A DNA stretch of 64,000 nucleotides from positions 62,001 through 126,000 of the forward strand of contig JBEBGL010000001.1 in NCBI GenBank assembly GCA_040081465.1, given 5' to 3'. A model generated the notes under the pieces. It was given only the letters and a program-made list of their open reading frames with translations, was not told the origin of the DNA and did not search any database. Shown piece after piece: positions 25,122-32,518 of this stretch (the first letter of the stretch is position 1; each line of letters opens with the position of its first letter). The DNA comes from UBA668 sp040081465 (GTDB taxonomy: Bacteria; Actinomycetota; Acidimicrobiia; Acidimicrobiales; Ilumatobacteraceae). The position numbers and the translations under genes were made by a program.

Positions 25122-25952
25122 GTGGCTGACGAACTCGATCTCTCCGACTATGCGCGCATCAACATGGCGAACTGGGACAGTCGTGTGCCCTTCCACGAAG
25201 AGGGTTACGACCTCGAAATGTTCGACGACCCGGATCGAATCTCGACTGTCGTGCGGTTCGACTTACCACTGCTGGGTGACATTGCAGGACTGCGCGGCGT
25301 GCATCTGCAATGCCACATCGGCAGCGACACGCTCTCGCTAGCACGGCTTGGAGCGAAGATGAGCGGGCTCGATTTCTCAGCTCCCGCGCTAGAGGTCGCT
25401 CGTCGATTGGCTCAAAGGCACGGACACTCCATTGAGTACGTGGAGAGCGATCTCTACGACGCGCGCAACGTGCTGCCCCCAGCTTCATTCGACTTTGTGT
25501 TCACCGGAATCGGAGCGTTGTGTTGGTTGCCGAATGTGCAGCGCTGGGCCGACATCGTTGCAGCGCTGCTGAAGCCCGGTGGGTTTCTCTTCATTCGTGA
25601 AGCGCACCCAATGCTTTGGACAATGTCGGATCCGCGCGAGGACGAACTGCTGGTCGTTGAGTTTCCATACTTCGAGAACGACGGGACGGTCTTGGTCGAG
25701 GCGACGACCTACGTGGAGCACGAGGGTGAATTGTCCGCGCCGACAATCGTTTCGTTCAACCACGGGCTTTCCGAAATCTTCAATGCGCTTTGGGGCGCCG
25801 GCCTGCACATCACTGTGTTCCAGGAGCACCAGTCGGTTCCTTGGAATCCGCTAGGCAACGCAATGGAGGAGTACATGCCCGGCGAGTTCCGCCTTCGTTC
25901 GCAACCGGAACGCATGCCGCTGACATACACGCTGCGTGCCGAGAAACGGTGA
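25122..25952 (+). CDS. SAM-dependent methyltransferase, class I
   Basis: 276 residues with a class I methyltransferase core. Motif I is slightly degenerate, VHLQCHIGSDTLSLARLGAKMSGLDFS, where C-H-I-G-S-D replaces the usual glycine-rich loop. Motif IV/post-I regions are DFVFTGIGALCWLP and LLKPGGFLFIREAHP. This matches a widespread actinobacterial family of stand-alone methyltransferases with unknown substrate. Starts with GTG behind a leaderless box. The enoyl-CoA hydratase follows directly. Confidence 0.82.
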   Translation: MADELDLSDYARINMANWDSRVPFHEEGYDLEMFDDPDRISTVVRFDLPLLGDIAGLRGVHLQCHIGSDTLSLARLGAKMSGLDFSAPALEVARRLAQRHGHSIEYVESDLYDARNVLPPASFDFVFTGIGALCWLPNVQRWADIVAALLKPGGFLFIREAHPMLWTMSDPREDELLVVEFPYFENDGTVLVEATTYVEHEGELSAPTIVSFNHGLSEIFNALWGAGLHITVFQEHQSVPWNPLGNAMEEYMPGEFRLRSQPERMPLTYTLRAEKR

Positions 25953-25957
25953 CCTGG

Positions 25958-25963
25958 CAGACT
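25958..25963 (+). promoter_or_regulatory. Leaderless -10 box of the enoyl-CoA hydratase gene
   Basis: CAGACT, six bases before the GTG at 25970, just after the upstream stop codon. Confidence 0.5.
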
Positions 25964-25969
25964 CGCGAC

Positions 25970-26776
25970 GTGGCCGACGATCGGGTTTCCATTTCTATTG
26001 CCGATGGCATCGCCGACGTGCGCATGACGCGCGCAGACAAGCGCAACGCGCTGGACGGGGCGATGTTCCTTGCGCTTGCCGACGCCGGCGAGCGGCTCAA
26101 GCACGAGAAGGCTGTTCGCGTCGTCGTGCTGTCGGGTGAGGGGGCGTCGTTCTGTGCCGGCCTCGACTTCGGGGCGATGGCCGGACTCGCTGATCGGTCG
26201 ACCGACCCTGGCCACCCGGGGCTGATCGCGGACGGTCGGATAACGCACCTTGGCCAACAGGTTGCGTGGGTCTGGCAAGAGGTTCCGGTACCGGTGATCG
26301 CTGCCGTTCACGGGCACGCCATCGGTGGTGGCATTCAGATCGCGCTCGGCGCCGACATTCGCATCGTTCATCCCGAGACGCAGATGAGTGTGCGTGAGGT
26401 GCATTGGGGGATCGTCCCCGACATGACAGGCACGATGATGTTGTCGCAGTTAGTTCGCAGCGACGTCGCGAAGGAGCTAATCCTTACGGCTCGTATGTTC
26501 GACGGCCGCGAAGCGCATGCGCTGGGTTTGGCCACGAAGCTGTCCGATTTCCCTTACGACGATGCGATGGCGATGGCGCGCGAGATAGCGGGCCGCAGTC
26601 CCGATGCGATTCGCGCGACTAAGGCATTGCTGAACGGGTTGTTCAACGCGGGTGCTGCTGAACAGTTCGCCGCCGAGCGCGCGGCGATTAGCGGTCTTGT
26701 TGGTCGACCAAACCAGGTTGAGTCCGTCATGGCCAACTTCGAGAAGCGACCGCCCGTCTTCACCGATCCGAGCTGA
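25970..26776 (+). CDS. Enoyl-CoA hydratase/isomerase (crotonase) family protein
   Basis: About 268 residues. Crotonase hallmarks are ADKRNALDGAMFLAL, VLSGEGASFCAGLDF (first oxyanion-hole strand), PVPVIAAVHGHAIGGGIQIALGADIRI (second oxyanion-hole loop) and VHWGIVPDMTGTMML. In the last segment the acidic catalytic residue of classical hydratases is not obvious, so an isomerase or other crotonase reaction is possible. Two GTG starts exist. 25949 overlaps the previous stop (GTGA), and 25970 has the leaderless -10 box; the latter is chosen. Acyl-CoA substrate unknown. Confidence 0.88.
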   Translation: MADDRVSISIADGIADVRMTRADKRNALDGAMFLALADAGERLKHEKAVRVVVLSGEGASFCAGLDFGAMAGLADRSTDPGHPGLIADGRITHLGQQVAWVWQEVPVPVIAAVHGHAIGGGIQIALGADIRIVHPETQMSVREVHWGIVPDMTGTMMLSQLVRSDVAKELILTARMFDGREAHALGLATKLSDFPYDDAMAMAREIAGRSPDAIRATKALLNGLFNAGAAEQFAAERAAISGLVGRPNQVESVMANFEKRPPVFTDPS

Positions 26777-26779
26777 CCC

Positions 26780-27865
26780 ATGACCGAACCTTCAACGGCG
26801 CCCGATACCGACGCCATCAAGCTTTACTCGTTCCAGGTCTTCAGCAAACTGGAGGGTGCGGTTACGGCGGGCATGATCCACCTGGGCGATCAGCTCGGTC
26901 TCTACGCGGCGATGAACGCCGCTGGCCAACCGGTGTCGAGCGAGGAGCTCGCCGAGCGCACGGGGTTGAACGAACGGTGGGTGCGTGAGTGGGCGCACAA
27001 CCAAGCGGCGGCCAAGTTGATCACGATCGACGCTGAGCATCGGTTCGGCCTCAGCCCGGAGGCTGCTGCTGTACTCGCAACGCCCGAGCATCCGTACTAC
27101 GGCATGGGGATGTTTCACCGGCTACCGCAAACGATGCACGCGCTCGAGCATGTTCGCGAGAGCTTCCGCACGGGCATCGGCCACGACTACGACAGTCATG
27201 GCCCACAGGGTGCCGTCGGGATCGAGCGCAGCTTCGAGCCATGGAGCAATGCCAATTTGCTGCCGGTCGTGCTGCCCGCGCTCGAGGGCGTCGTCGATCG
27301 GCTGCGCTCGGGAGCGAGCGTCGTGGATGTCGGTTGCGGTGCTGGCGGCGCCGTCCTGCTGATGGCAGCGGCTTTCCCGAAGTCGACATTCCGTGGTTAC
27401 GACATCTCGCAGTACGCGCTTACCAGGGCAGCACAAAAGTTGGTCGACAGTCGGCTGACTAATGCGTCATTCCACGACCCGCGCGTCTCGCCAATGCCGA
27501 ACGACAATTCGGTCGACCTTGTGACCACGTTTGACTGCATTCACGACATGACACAGCCGCAACAAATGATGCACGCGATCCGCAGCGCGCTGAAGCCCGA
27601 CGGTGTCTGGCTGCTTGTCGACATCAAGGCGCTCGACACTTTCGAGCAGAATGCGCGCAAGAATCCGATGGCGTCACTGATGTATGGGATCAGCGTGTTG
27701 TCGTGCATGTCGTCGGCGCTCAGCGAGCCAGGTGGCGAGGGTCTTGGCACGCTCGGACTGCCTGAAAGCAAGGCTCGCTCGATGGCCGAGGCTGCTGGCT
27801 TCACCCAGTTCCATCGGCTGGACATCGAGCACGGTGTCAACGCGTTCTACGAGGTCCGTCCCTAA
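26780..27865 (+). CDS. SAM-dependent methyltransferase with N-terminal winged helix (Rv2258c-like)
   Basis: 361 residues. Residues 15-95 form a dimerising winged-helix domain (GMIHLGDQLGLYAAM, SSEELAERTGLNERWVREWAHNQAAAKLI). The catalytic domain has a canonical motif I, VVDVGCGAGGAVLLMAAAFP, then GYDISQYAL, and DLVTTFDCIHDMTQP. The architecture matches mycobacterial Rv2258c and O-methyltransferases acting on small molecules. It lies three bases after the enoyl-CoA hydratase stop, so these three genes may form one unit. Confidence 0.88.
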   Translation: MTEPSTAPDTDAIKLYSFQVFSKLEGAVTAGMIHLGDQLGLYAAMNAAGQPVSSEELAERTGLNERWVREWAHNQAAAKLITIDAEHRFGLSPEAAAVLATPEHPYYGMGMFHRLPQTMHALEHVRESFRTGIGHDYDSHGPQGAVGIERSFEPWSNANLLPVVLPALEGVVDRLRSGASVVDVGCGAGGAVLLMAAAFPKSTFRGYDISQYALTRAAQKLVDSRLTNASFHDPRVSPMPNDNSVDLVTTFDCIHDMTQPQQMMHAIRSALKPDGVWLLVDIKALDTFEQNARKNPMASLMYGISVLSCMSSALSEPGGEGLGTLGLPESKARSMAEAAGFTQFHRLDIEHGVNAFYEVRP

Positions 27866-27900
27866 GCGCGAGGGTCCCGGAACCTCGCGGCTGCGCTCGT

Positions 27901-27906
27901 TATTGT
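27901..27906 (+). promoter_or_regulatory. Leaderless -10 box of the histone-like gene
   Basis: TATTGT, six bases before the ATG at 27913. Confidence 0.6.
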
Positions 27907-27912
27907 CGCGGC

Positions 27913-28377
27913 ATGGCAACAAAGAAAAAAGCACCAGCAAAGAAGAAGGCCCCTGCGAAGAAGGCTGCCAAGAAGAAGGCGCCAGCTAAGAAGAAGGCCG
28001 CAAAGAAGAAGGCTCCTGCAAAGAAGAAGGCAGCCAAGAAGAAAGCTCCTGCAAAGAAGAAGCCGGCCAAGAAGAAGGCCGCTAAGAAGAAGGCTCCGGC
28101 TAAGAAGAAGGCAGCCAAGAAGTCTGGATCCGTCTCAGGGTCAGTCAAGAAGGGCGCCATCAAGAAGAAGCCAGCCAAGAAGAAGGCTCCGGCTAAGAAG
28201 AAGGCTGCCAAGAAGTCTGGATCCGTCTCAGGGTCAGTCAAGAAGGGCGCCATCAAGAAGAAGAAGGCAACCAAGAAGGCTGCCTCGACGTCCGTGGCCC
28301 CGATTGTCAGTGCTGCCCCGCCTGCCGCCAGAGTAAGCGCCAAGGCAAAGCGCAAGAAGTTCCTCGGAATCTTCTAA
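27913..28377 (+). CDS. Lysine-rich histone H1-like protein (KKAPAKK repeats)
   Basis: 154 residues made almost entirely of Lys, Ala and Pro in repeats such as KKKAPAKKKAAKK, resembling the tail of eukaryotic H1 and of bacterial HU/Lsr2-like extensions. There is no folded HU domain. A spacer SGSVSGSVKKGAIKKK occurs twice. The protein probably binds nucleic acid non-specifically and compacts DNA, which is inference from composition. The C-terminus (RVSAKAKRKKFLGIF) ends with a distinct hydrophobic cap. Strong codon repetition makes the region prone to length variation. Confidence 0.8.
   Translation: MATKKKAPAKKKAPAKKAAKKKAPAKKKAAKKKAPAKKKAAKKKAPAKKKPAKKKAAKKKAPAKKKAAKKSGSVSGSVKKGAIKKKPAKKKAPAKKKAAKKSGSVSGSVKKGAIKKKKATKKAASTSVAPIVSAAPPAARVSAKAKRKKFLGIF
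28114..28263 (+). repeat. 93-base internal repeat in the histone-like gene
   Basis: A 57-base stretch beginning GCCAAGAAGTCTGGATCC at 28114 recurs exactly at 28207, a 93-base (31-codon) period that keeps the reading frame. Flanking bases also match with few changes, suggesting recent in-frame duplication. Confidence 0.8.
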
Positions 28378-28475
28378 GGGGAACTATCCAGTCACCGCGA
28401 GCACGCGTCGCGGTCGACATCCAGACGTGGCCAATGAGGCGGGTTCGCGCGCTTCCGCGGAGCCATCAGACCGAG

Positions 28476-29504
28476 TTAGTCGCGGTGAATGACTTCGAGC
28501 GTTCGTTCGTCGAACAACCATGTGCCCGCGACTCGTCGGTAGCGATCGTGGTACACGCCTATCAGAGTGCCGGCGCCAGTCTTCTTCGATTTGAAAGTTT
28601 CGTGAATGCTGACGCGGCCGTTGCCCGTGCCCGCCGACTCGTCGACCTCAAAGACCGCGTTCGGTGCCGTCTGCTGCAACCAGCTGTGTGAGGCAGCCAC
28701 TTTCATGAACTGCGCGCGAAGCGCATCGCGACCGCTCACCGGCTTGCCACGAGTCCACGCGCCAACATCAGTCCAGCAGGCGACGAAGTCGTCGCCGTCG
28801 CCGCGGTTGACGGCGTCGGAGTAGCGCGAAAGAAGCTGACGCAGCGCAGTGTCAGTCGCAGGAGTCGGTGCCGCGAGAGGCGAGACTGCCGCGCCGTCTT
28901 CCCGAAGCGCCTCCGGCTCGAGGCCAACTTCCCACGCCGCGAGTGTGCGCACGTGTTCGATGAACTGCGCGCGGTTCATCATCCCGTCGTGAGCGGCGAA
29001 CTGGACGGCTAGTCCGTCGACGACAGCGGTCAGCCGCATTGCCGCCGACGCCGGGTCGCTGCACGCGAACTCGCCGGTCTCGATGCCGTGGCGGATGACG
29101 CGCTCGGCGAGTTGCGCCGACTGCTCGTCGAGTTCTTGGCTGATCTTGCGCATCATCGGGTTACGCAGCGCCTCGCCCCACCCGTCGATCCACAGCATCC
29201 ACTCGACATCGCCGCTGCCCTCGGGCACGTAGTTGTGCACTAGCCGATCGAGTTGTGCGACCGCCGACGGCGCGGCCTGGATCTCGGCCTCCATCTCGGC
29301 GACGTCCTTGCGCGCGTAGTGGGCGAACGCTTCGGCGAGCAATTGCTCCTTCGAGTCGAAGTGATAGTGGATGAGGCTGCTCGAGACACCGAGACGCTTC
29401 GCAACGTCGGCGATGCGAGTTGCGGCGAAGCCTCGTTCGATGACGACTTCGCAGGTGACCTCGAGGATCTCGGTGCGCCGTTCTTCGACGGTGAGCTTTT
29501 TCAC
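28476..29504 (-). CDS. TetR-family regulator fused to a SnoaL-like (NTF2-fold) domain
   Basis: 342 residues. Residues 1-200 are a TetR regulator: HTH in GFAATRIADVAKRLGVSSSLIHYHFDSKEQLL, then a BetI-type ligand domain with WMLWIDGWGEALRNP. Residues 219-342 form a SnoaL-like domain: LRQLLSRYSDAVNRGDGDDFVACWTD, with GRDALRAQFMKV and WLFDERTLEVIHRD. Single-chain TetR-SnoaL proteins are uncommon. The second domain could be an enzyme or an extra small-molecule sensor. The GTG overlaps the stop of the upstream lipocalin-like gene (GTGA), so they are translated together. Confidence 0.85.
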   Translation of the reverse strand: MKKLTVEERRTEILEVTCEVVIERGFAATRIADVAKRLGVSSSLIHYHFDSKEQLLAEAFAHYARKDVAEMEAEIQAAPSAVAQLDRLVHNYVPEGSGDVEWMLWIDGWGEALRNPMMRKISQELDEQSAQLAERVIRHGIETGEFACSDPASAAMRLTAVVDGLAVQFAAHDGMMNRAQFIEHVRTLAAWEVGLEPEALREDGAAVSPLAAPTPATDTALRQLLSRYSDAVNRGDGDDFVACWTDVGAWTRGKPVSGRDALRAQFMKVAASHSWLQQTAPNAVFEVDESAGTGNGRVSIHETFKSKKTGAGTLIGVYHDRYRRVAGTWLFDERTLEVIHRD

Positions 29505-30625
29505 TGGGCTACAACGCTATAGCCGTCGAGCACTCCGCGCAGACCACTTGGGTGATCACCGAAACAGAGTTGCTCGAGGATGCCGATGCCCTGTTCTTGC
29601 GTGCCGTCGGCCATCGTGAGCGTGGCATCGCACAGCGCCTGGACATGAACGTGCTCGCGACTGAGAGGAGTCGCGACGGGCAGATCGATGCACTCGCCGG
29701 CCGTGAGCGCTTCGCCCTTCCATGTTCCGTGAGCGAATTCAGGGTGGCCGTAACCAATCCCGCGCATGAGGAACTCGTATCGAGGCGTTAGGCGCACCGT
29801 GTGTCGGGAACCGTCGTGCTCGATCAGGTCGTACTCGAACCAGTCGGCCCAGCGAGTGCCTGGTCGCCAACCAATGCGCCAATCGACGGTGCGCATGTGG
29901 TTTGCGCTGCCGGCGACAGGTACAAGCGCGCCGGCTTCGTGCCATCGCCGACCATCGCTGTACTCGTTGACATCGAAGTGAGTGGACAGGGAAGGAAAGT
30001 TCACCGGTGCCCACAACCAGAAGTACTGCGGGTCCATCACTGGCGCGCCGGTCGCTCCACGCTCGCCGACAGGCCGGATGCCCCACGAGCGATCGCGACA
30101 GCCCCACACGTCGGCGGGGCTTATCTCATGGCGTTCGCCGTCGACCTCCAGCCATCCGCTCCACGAGCCGAACTGCGTCAGGCGCGTGAAGTCGAGGAAT
30201 GTCCGCGTGCCGGCGCGCAGAAAGAACGGCGGCTCTTCGAGCGCGGCCGAACGACCGTCGAATGTCAGCTCGGCGCGCAGTCCGTGCTCGGGAGCGTTCA
30301 CCAGCACGCGCAGCGTCTGCAGCGGTTCCAGGACCTCGATCACGATCGGCCCGAGTGCGGTGCAGTCGCGACGATCGAGCGGCGCGCGCTGGCTGTGGAA
30401 CACGCTGTGCTGGCGGTTGCCGCGCACGACCGAGAACGCGGCGTCGGCGACATGGCGGTTCGGGTAAAGCCCCATGGCGACGGCGAAGAACAATGAACCG
30501 TCGCGTGAGTAGCCGTTGAAGAAGTAGCGGTCGTAGTGGTTCAGGTCGCTCGTGGCCGTATGGGCGATGGGCATCGAGGTCTGGTGCAGGGGATAGTCGT
30601 CGAAGCCGGTCAACACGTTGCGCAC
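29501..30625 (-). CDS. Hypothetical protein, possibly AttH/CrtC lipocalin-like fold
   Basis: 374 residues, no signal peptide. The pattern of many Trp and Gly in beta-rich stretches (GSWSGWLEVDGERHEISPADVWGCRDRSWGIRP, FWLWAPVNFPSLSTHFDVNE) resembles AttH/hydroxyneurosporene-synthase-like proteins, in which two lipocalin-like barrels bind hydrophobic molecules. I do not recognise a specific member. The start is GTG at 30625; another GTG at 30616 has a TACGGT box seven bases upstream and may be the real one. It is co-translated with the TetR-SnoaL fusion, which suggests a terpenoid or steroid-like ligand. This is inference only. Confidence 0.7.
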   Translation of the reverse strand: MRNVLTGFDDYPLHQTSMPIAHTATSDLNHYDRYFFNGYSRDGSLFFAVAMGLYPNRHVADAAFSVVRGNRQHSVFHSQRAPLDRRDCTALGPIVIEVLEPLQTLRVLVNAPEHGLRAELTFDGRSAALEEPPFFLRAGTRTFLDFTRLTQFGSWSGWLEVDGERHEISPADVWGCRDRSWGIRPVGERGATGAPVMDPQYFWLWAPVNFPSLSTHFDVNEYSDGRRWHEAGALVPVAGSANHMRTVDWRIGWRPGTRWADWFEYDLIEHDGSRHTVRLTPRYEFLMRGIGYGHPEFAHGTWKGEALTAGECIDLPVATPLSREHVHVQALCDATLTMADGTQEQGIGILEQLCFGDHPSGLRGVLDGYSVVAQ

Positions 30626-30627
30626 CG

Positions 30628-30633
30628 TAGTCT
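30628..30633 (+). promoter_or_regulatory. Leaderless -10 box of ctaA
   Basis: TAGTCT, six bases before the ATG at 30640. It lies within a few bases of the divergent gene start. Confidence 0.6.
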
Positions 30634-30639
30634 CACGCC

Positions 30640-31632
30640 ATGAAACTTCTCCGACGGATCCGCGCAGAGGGCTTCACGCCCAAGGAGTTCCGCACGATTT
30701 GCGTTGCCGCTTTGGTCATGCTGTGCCTGATCGTGGTGTCCGGCGCCGCGGTTCGACTTACGGGCTCTGGCCTTGGTTGCACCGACTGGCCGAACTGCAA
30801 CGACGACACGTTTGTCGATGTGTCGTCGAAGCATGCCGCCATCGAACAGATCAACCGGCTGTTTACCTTCCTAGTTGCAGCCGCTGTCGCGCTAGCCGCC
30901 GTTGCCGCGTGGTACCGGCGTCCGCGACGCCGAGATCTGATGCTCTTGGCGACGGTCATGTTGATCGGTGTACCGGCACAGGGTCTCGTCGGCGCAGTAG
31001 TTGTGTGGACGAAGCTGCACCCGGCGACAGTGCAGCTGCACTTCGTGTTGTCGATGGTGCTGGTGTGGGCGGCGGTGCTGTTGCTCGTGCGCAGCGGCGA
31101 ACCCGATCCCGCGAATCCCGAGCGCGACAGACGGCGTAGCGCGGTGGTGCCCCGAGTGCGCGGACGAGTTCGCTTGGTTGCTTTCTGGACCGGCTTGTCA
31201 GTCATCGCCGGAACTGTCGTCACCGGCACCGGACCGCACGCGGGCGACGCGAAGGGCGACGATGGTGAGCGTTGCACCGCTGGAGCGGCACGCCGATTCT
31301 TCGGCGAAGAGTGTGATGTCAACGGCAATGCGCTCGTATGGGCCACGCGTGCTCACGGCGTGATCGTGTGGATCACGGTGTTGGTGACGTTCTCGCTGCT
31401 TTGGCAGTTGCGTCGGCTACGCCACGACCGCGAGGTGCTCGCCGCCCCGATCACAGCGTGGATTGTGACGGCCCTGATCCAGGGTGCGATTGGCTACGTG
31501 CAATACGCCAACGAGTTGCCGGTGGGGATCGTGGCCGCACATATCGCCGGCGCGACTTCGCTCGTCGCCTGCACCGCGTGGATGTGGTCTGCGACCACAA
31601 AGGTCGCAGACCCAATGTCACCCACGGTCTAA
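30640..31632 (+). CDS. ctaA: Heme A synthase (COX15/CtaA family)
   Basis: Converts heme O to heme A for cytochrome aa3 oxidase. The 330-residue membrane protein has about eight hydrophobic helices in two four-helix halves. Heme-ligand histidines are in SKHAAIEQINRLF, LHPATVQLHFVLS, RAHGVIVW and AAHIAGA. The first half opens with AAVRLTGSGLGCTDWPNCND. A loop GTGPHAGDAKGDDGERCTAG carries a cysteine of the kind paired in B. subtilis CtaA. The cytochrome oxidase genes are not in the window. Leaderless start. Confidence 0.93.
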   Translation: MKLLRRIRAEGFTPKEFRTICVAALVMLCLIVVSGAAVRLTGSGLGCTDWPNCNDDTFVDVSSKHAAIEQINRLFTFLVAAAVALAAVAAWYRRPRRRDLMLLATVMLIGVPAQGLVGAVVVWTKLHPATVQLHFVLSMVLVWAAVLLLVRSGEPDPANPERDRRRSAVVPRVRGRVRLVAFWTGLSVIAGTVVTGTGPHAGDAKGDDGERCTAGAARRFFGEECDVNGNALVWATRAHGVIVWITVLVTFSLLWQLRRLRHDREVLAAPITAWIVTALIQGAIGYVQYANELPVGIVAAHIAGATSLVACTAWMWSATTKVADPMSPTV

Positions 31633-31651
31633 CCGACCTCATGTTGGTGAT

Positions 31652-31673
31652 CTCGGTAGGTCTCCATACCGAG
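31652..31673 (+). terminator. Hairpin after ctaA
   Basis: CTCGGTA (31652-31658), an 8-base loop, TACCGAG (31667-31673). Lies between the ctaA stop and the convergent small gene. No T-run, so a weak terminator candidate. Confidence 0.45.
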
Positions 31674-31700
31674 GCCGACACGCCTGCGCGTGGAGGTCAC

Positions 31701-31985
31701 TCATTCCGGATCGGACAGTTCGTCCCACCATGGCTCGGTCACCGTTACGCGATAGTCCCCGGCGAGAGCGATGCGAGTTTCCGTGAGAAGCGCGCGACCT
31801 TCAGCGAGCCACGGAACGTCGTTGTCCTCGAACGGAAGAAGAGAGTCGTCGTATCGGGAGTTCCACTCAATTAGGCGTTCACGCAACAAGTGAGGCAGAG
31901 GAAGCGACTCAAGGGCGATGCTTTGTCCGTCAAGACTCCACAGCGGGCCGCTGTTGTACTCCGGCCAGAACTCCAACTCCATCAC
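31701..31985 (-). CDS. Hypothetical protein, 94 residues
   Basis: A small acidic soluble protein rich in Trp and Leu (LPLPHLLRERLIEWNSRYDD, ALLTETRIALAGDYRVTV). The style resembles small conserved actinobacterial proteins of unknown function in which a helix LRERLxxWxxRYDD is followed by a C-terminal beta strand. Two adjacent starts exist, GTG at 31985 and ATG at 31982. No ribosome-binding site is obvious. Convergent with ctaA. Confidence 0.6.
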   Translation of the reverse strand: MMELEFWPEYNSGPLWSLDGQSIALESLPLPHLLRERLIEWNSRYDDSLLPFEDNDVPWLAEGRALLTETRIALAGDYRVTVTEPWWDELSDPE

Positions 31986-32281
31986 CCGCGATCATGGCCG
32001 ACGGCGCGGCACCCGAAGTGACGATGTTGCTCGCGGCCGGAAAGGGGTCGTATTAAGAATGGATGAGGTTGGTGATGTCGGTCTGTCCAAGACATGTCGT
32101 CGTTCTGTGTCACCGCATAAAGCGACACAACGTCTGTGCGCTTACACAGAATCGGAAGAAGGGGTCGTGTTAAGAGCGGACCATGTTGCTGGGGCTGGTT
32201 TGTTGCGAGTTCCGGGACGAATCAGCCCCAGATCACGAATTGGGACGATTCGGCCCCAGATACCTGAGCGCTCGCCAGCAG
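31986..32281. other. Repeat-rich non-coding gap
   Basis: 296 bases without a convincing gene. It holds two pairs of direct repeats and two inverted repeats. (1) AAGGGGTCGT-TTAAGA-like 22-mers start at 32042 and 32159. (2) GGGACGAATCAGCCCCAGAT (32214-32233) recurs at 32242-32261 with two changes. (3) TTCTGTGT (32103-32110) pairs with ACACAGAA (32144-32151). (4) GGGGCTG (32191-32197) pairs with CAGCCCC (32223-32229). It could be a decayed mobile element, a structured RNA or regulatory DNA. I cannot decide. Confidence 0.55.
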
Positions 32282-32479
32282 CTACTCAGACAGGCCGTTT
32301 ACGAACGTGCCGATCTTGTTGATGACGGCGGCGAAAAAGTGGCCGACACCCTCGATGAAACCCATCGTGGCCCGAGCCGAGCCGTATGGGTCTTGCCAGA
32401 GTTGGATCGCGAAGTAGGCAATTGCGAGGTACATCGCGATGCGAACGGCGGCTTTTGCCTGCACGAGAACGCTTTGCAT
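32282..32479 (-). CDS. Small single-helix membrane protein, 65 residues
   Basis: An amphipathic N-terminus (MQSVLVQAKAAVRIAM) leads into a hydrophobic helix (YLAIAYFAIQLW), then a short domain GFIEGVGHFFAAVINKIGTFVNGL. Unknown function. It is supported as a real gene by a strong ribosome-binding site, GGAGG seven bases before the ATG. Nothing similar is recognisable. It lies downstream of the EamA transporter on the same strand. Confidence 0.65.
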   Translation of the reverse strand: MQSVLVQAKAAVRIAMYLAIAYFAIQLWQDPYGSARATMGFIEGVGHFFAAVINKIGTFVNGLSE

Positions 32480-32518
32480 GAGTGGACCTCCATCTCCGGA
32501 TCTCCGGAATAGCCGAGC

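Noticed and set aside
27913..28377. The AAGAAGGC-rich tract as a CRISPR-like or satellite repeat
   Set aside because: It keeps one reading frame of Lys/Ala/Pro codons, has no regular spacers, and is explained by the histone-like protein.
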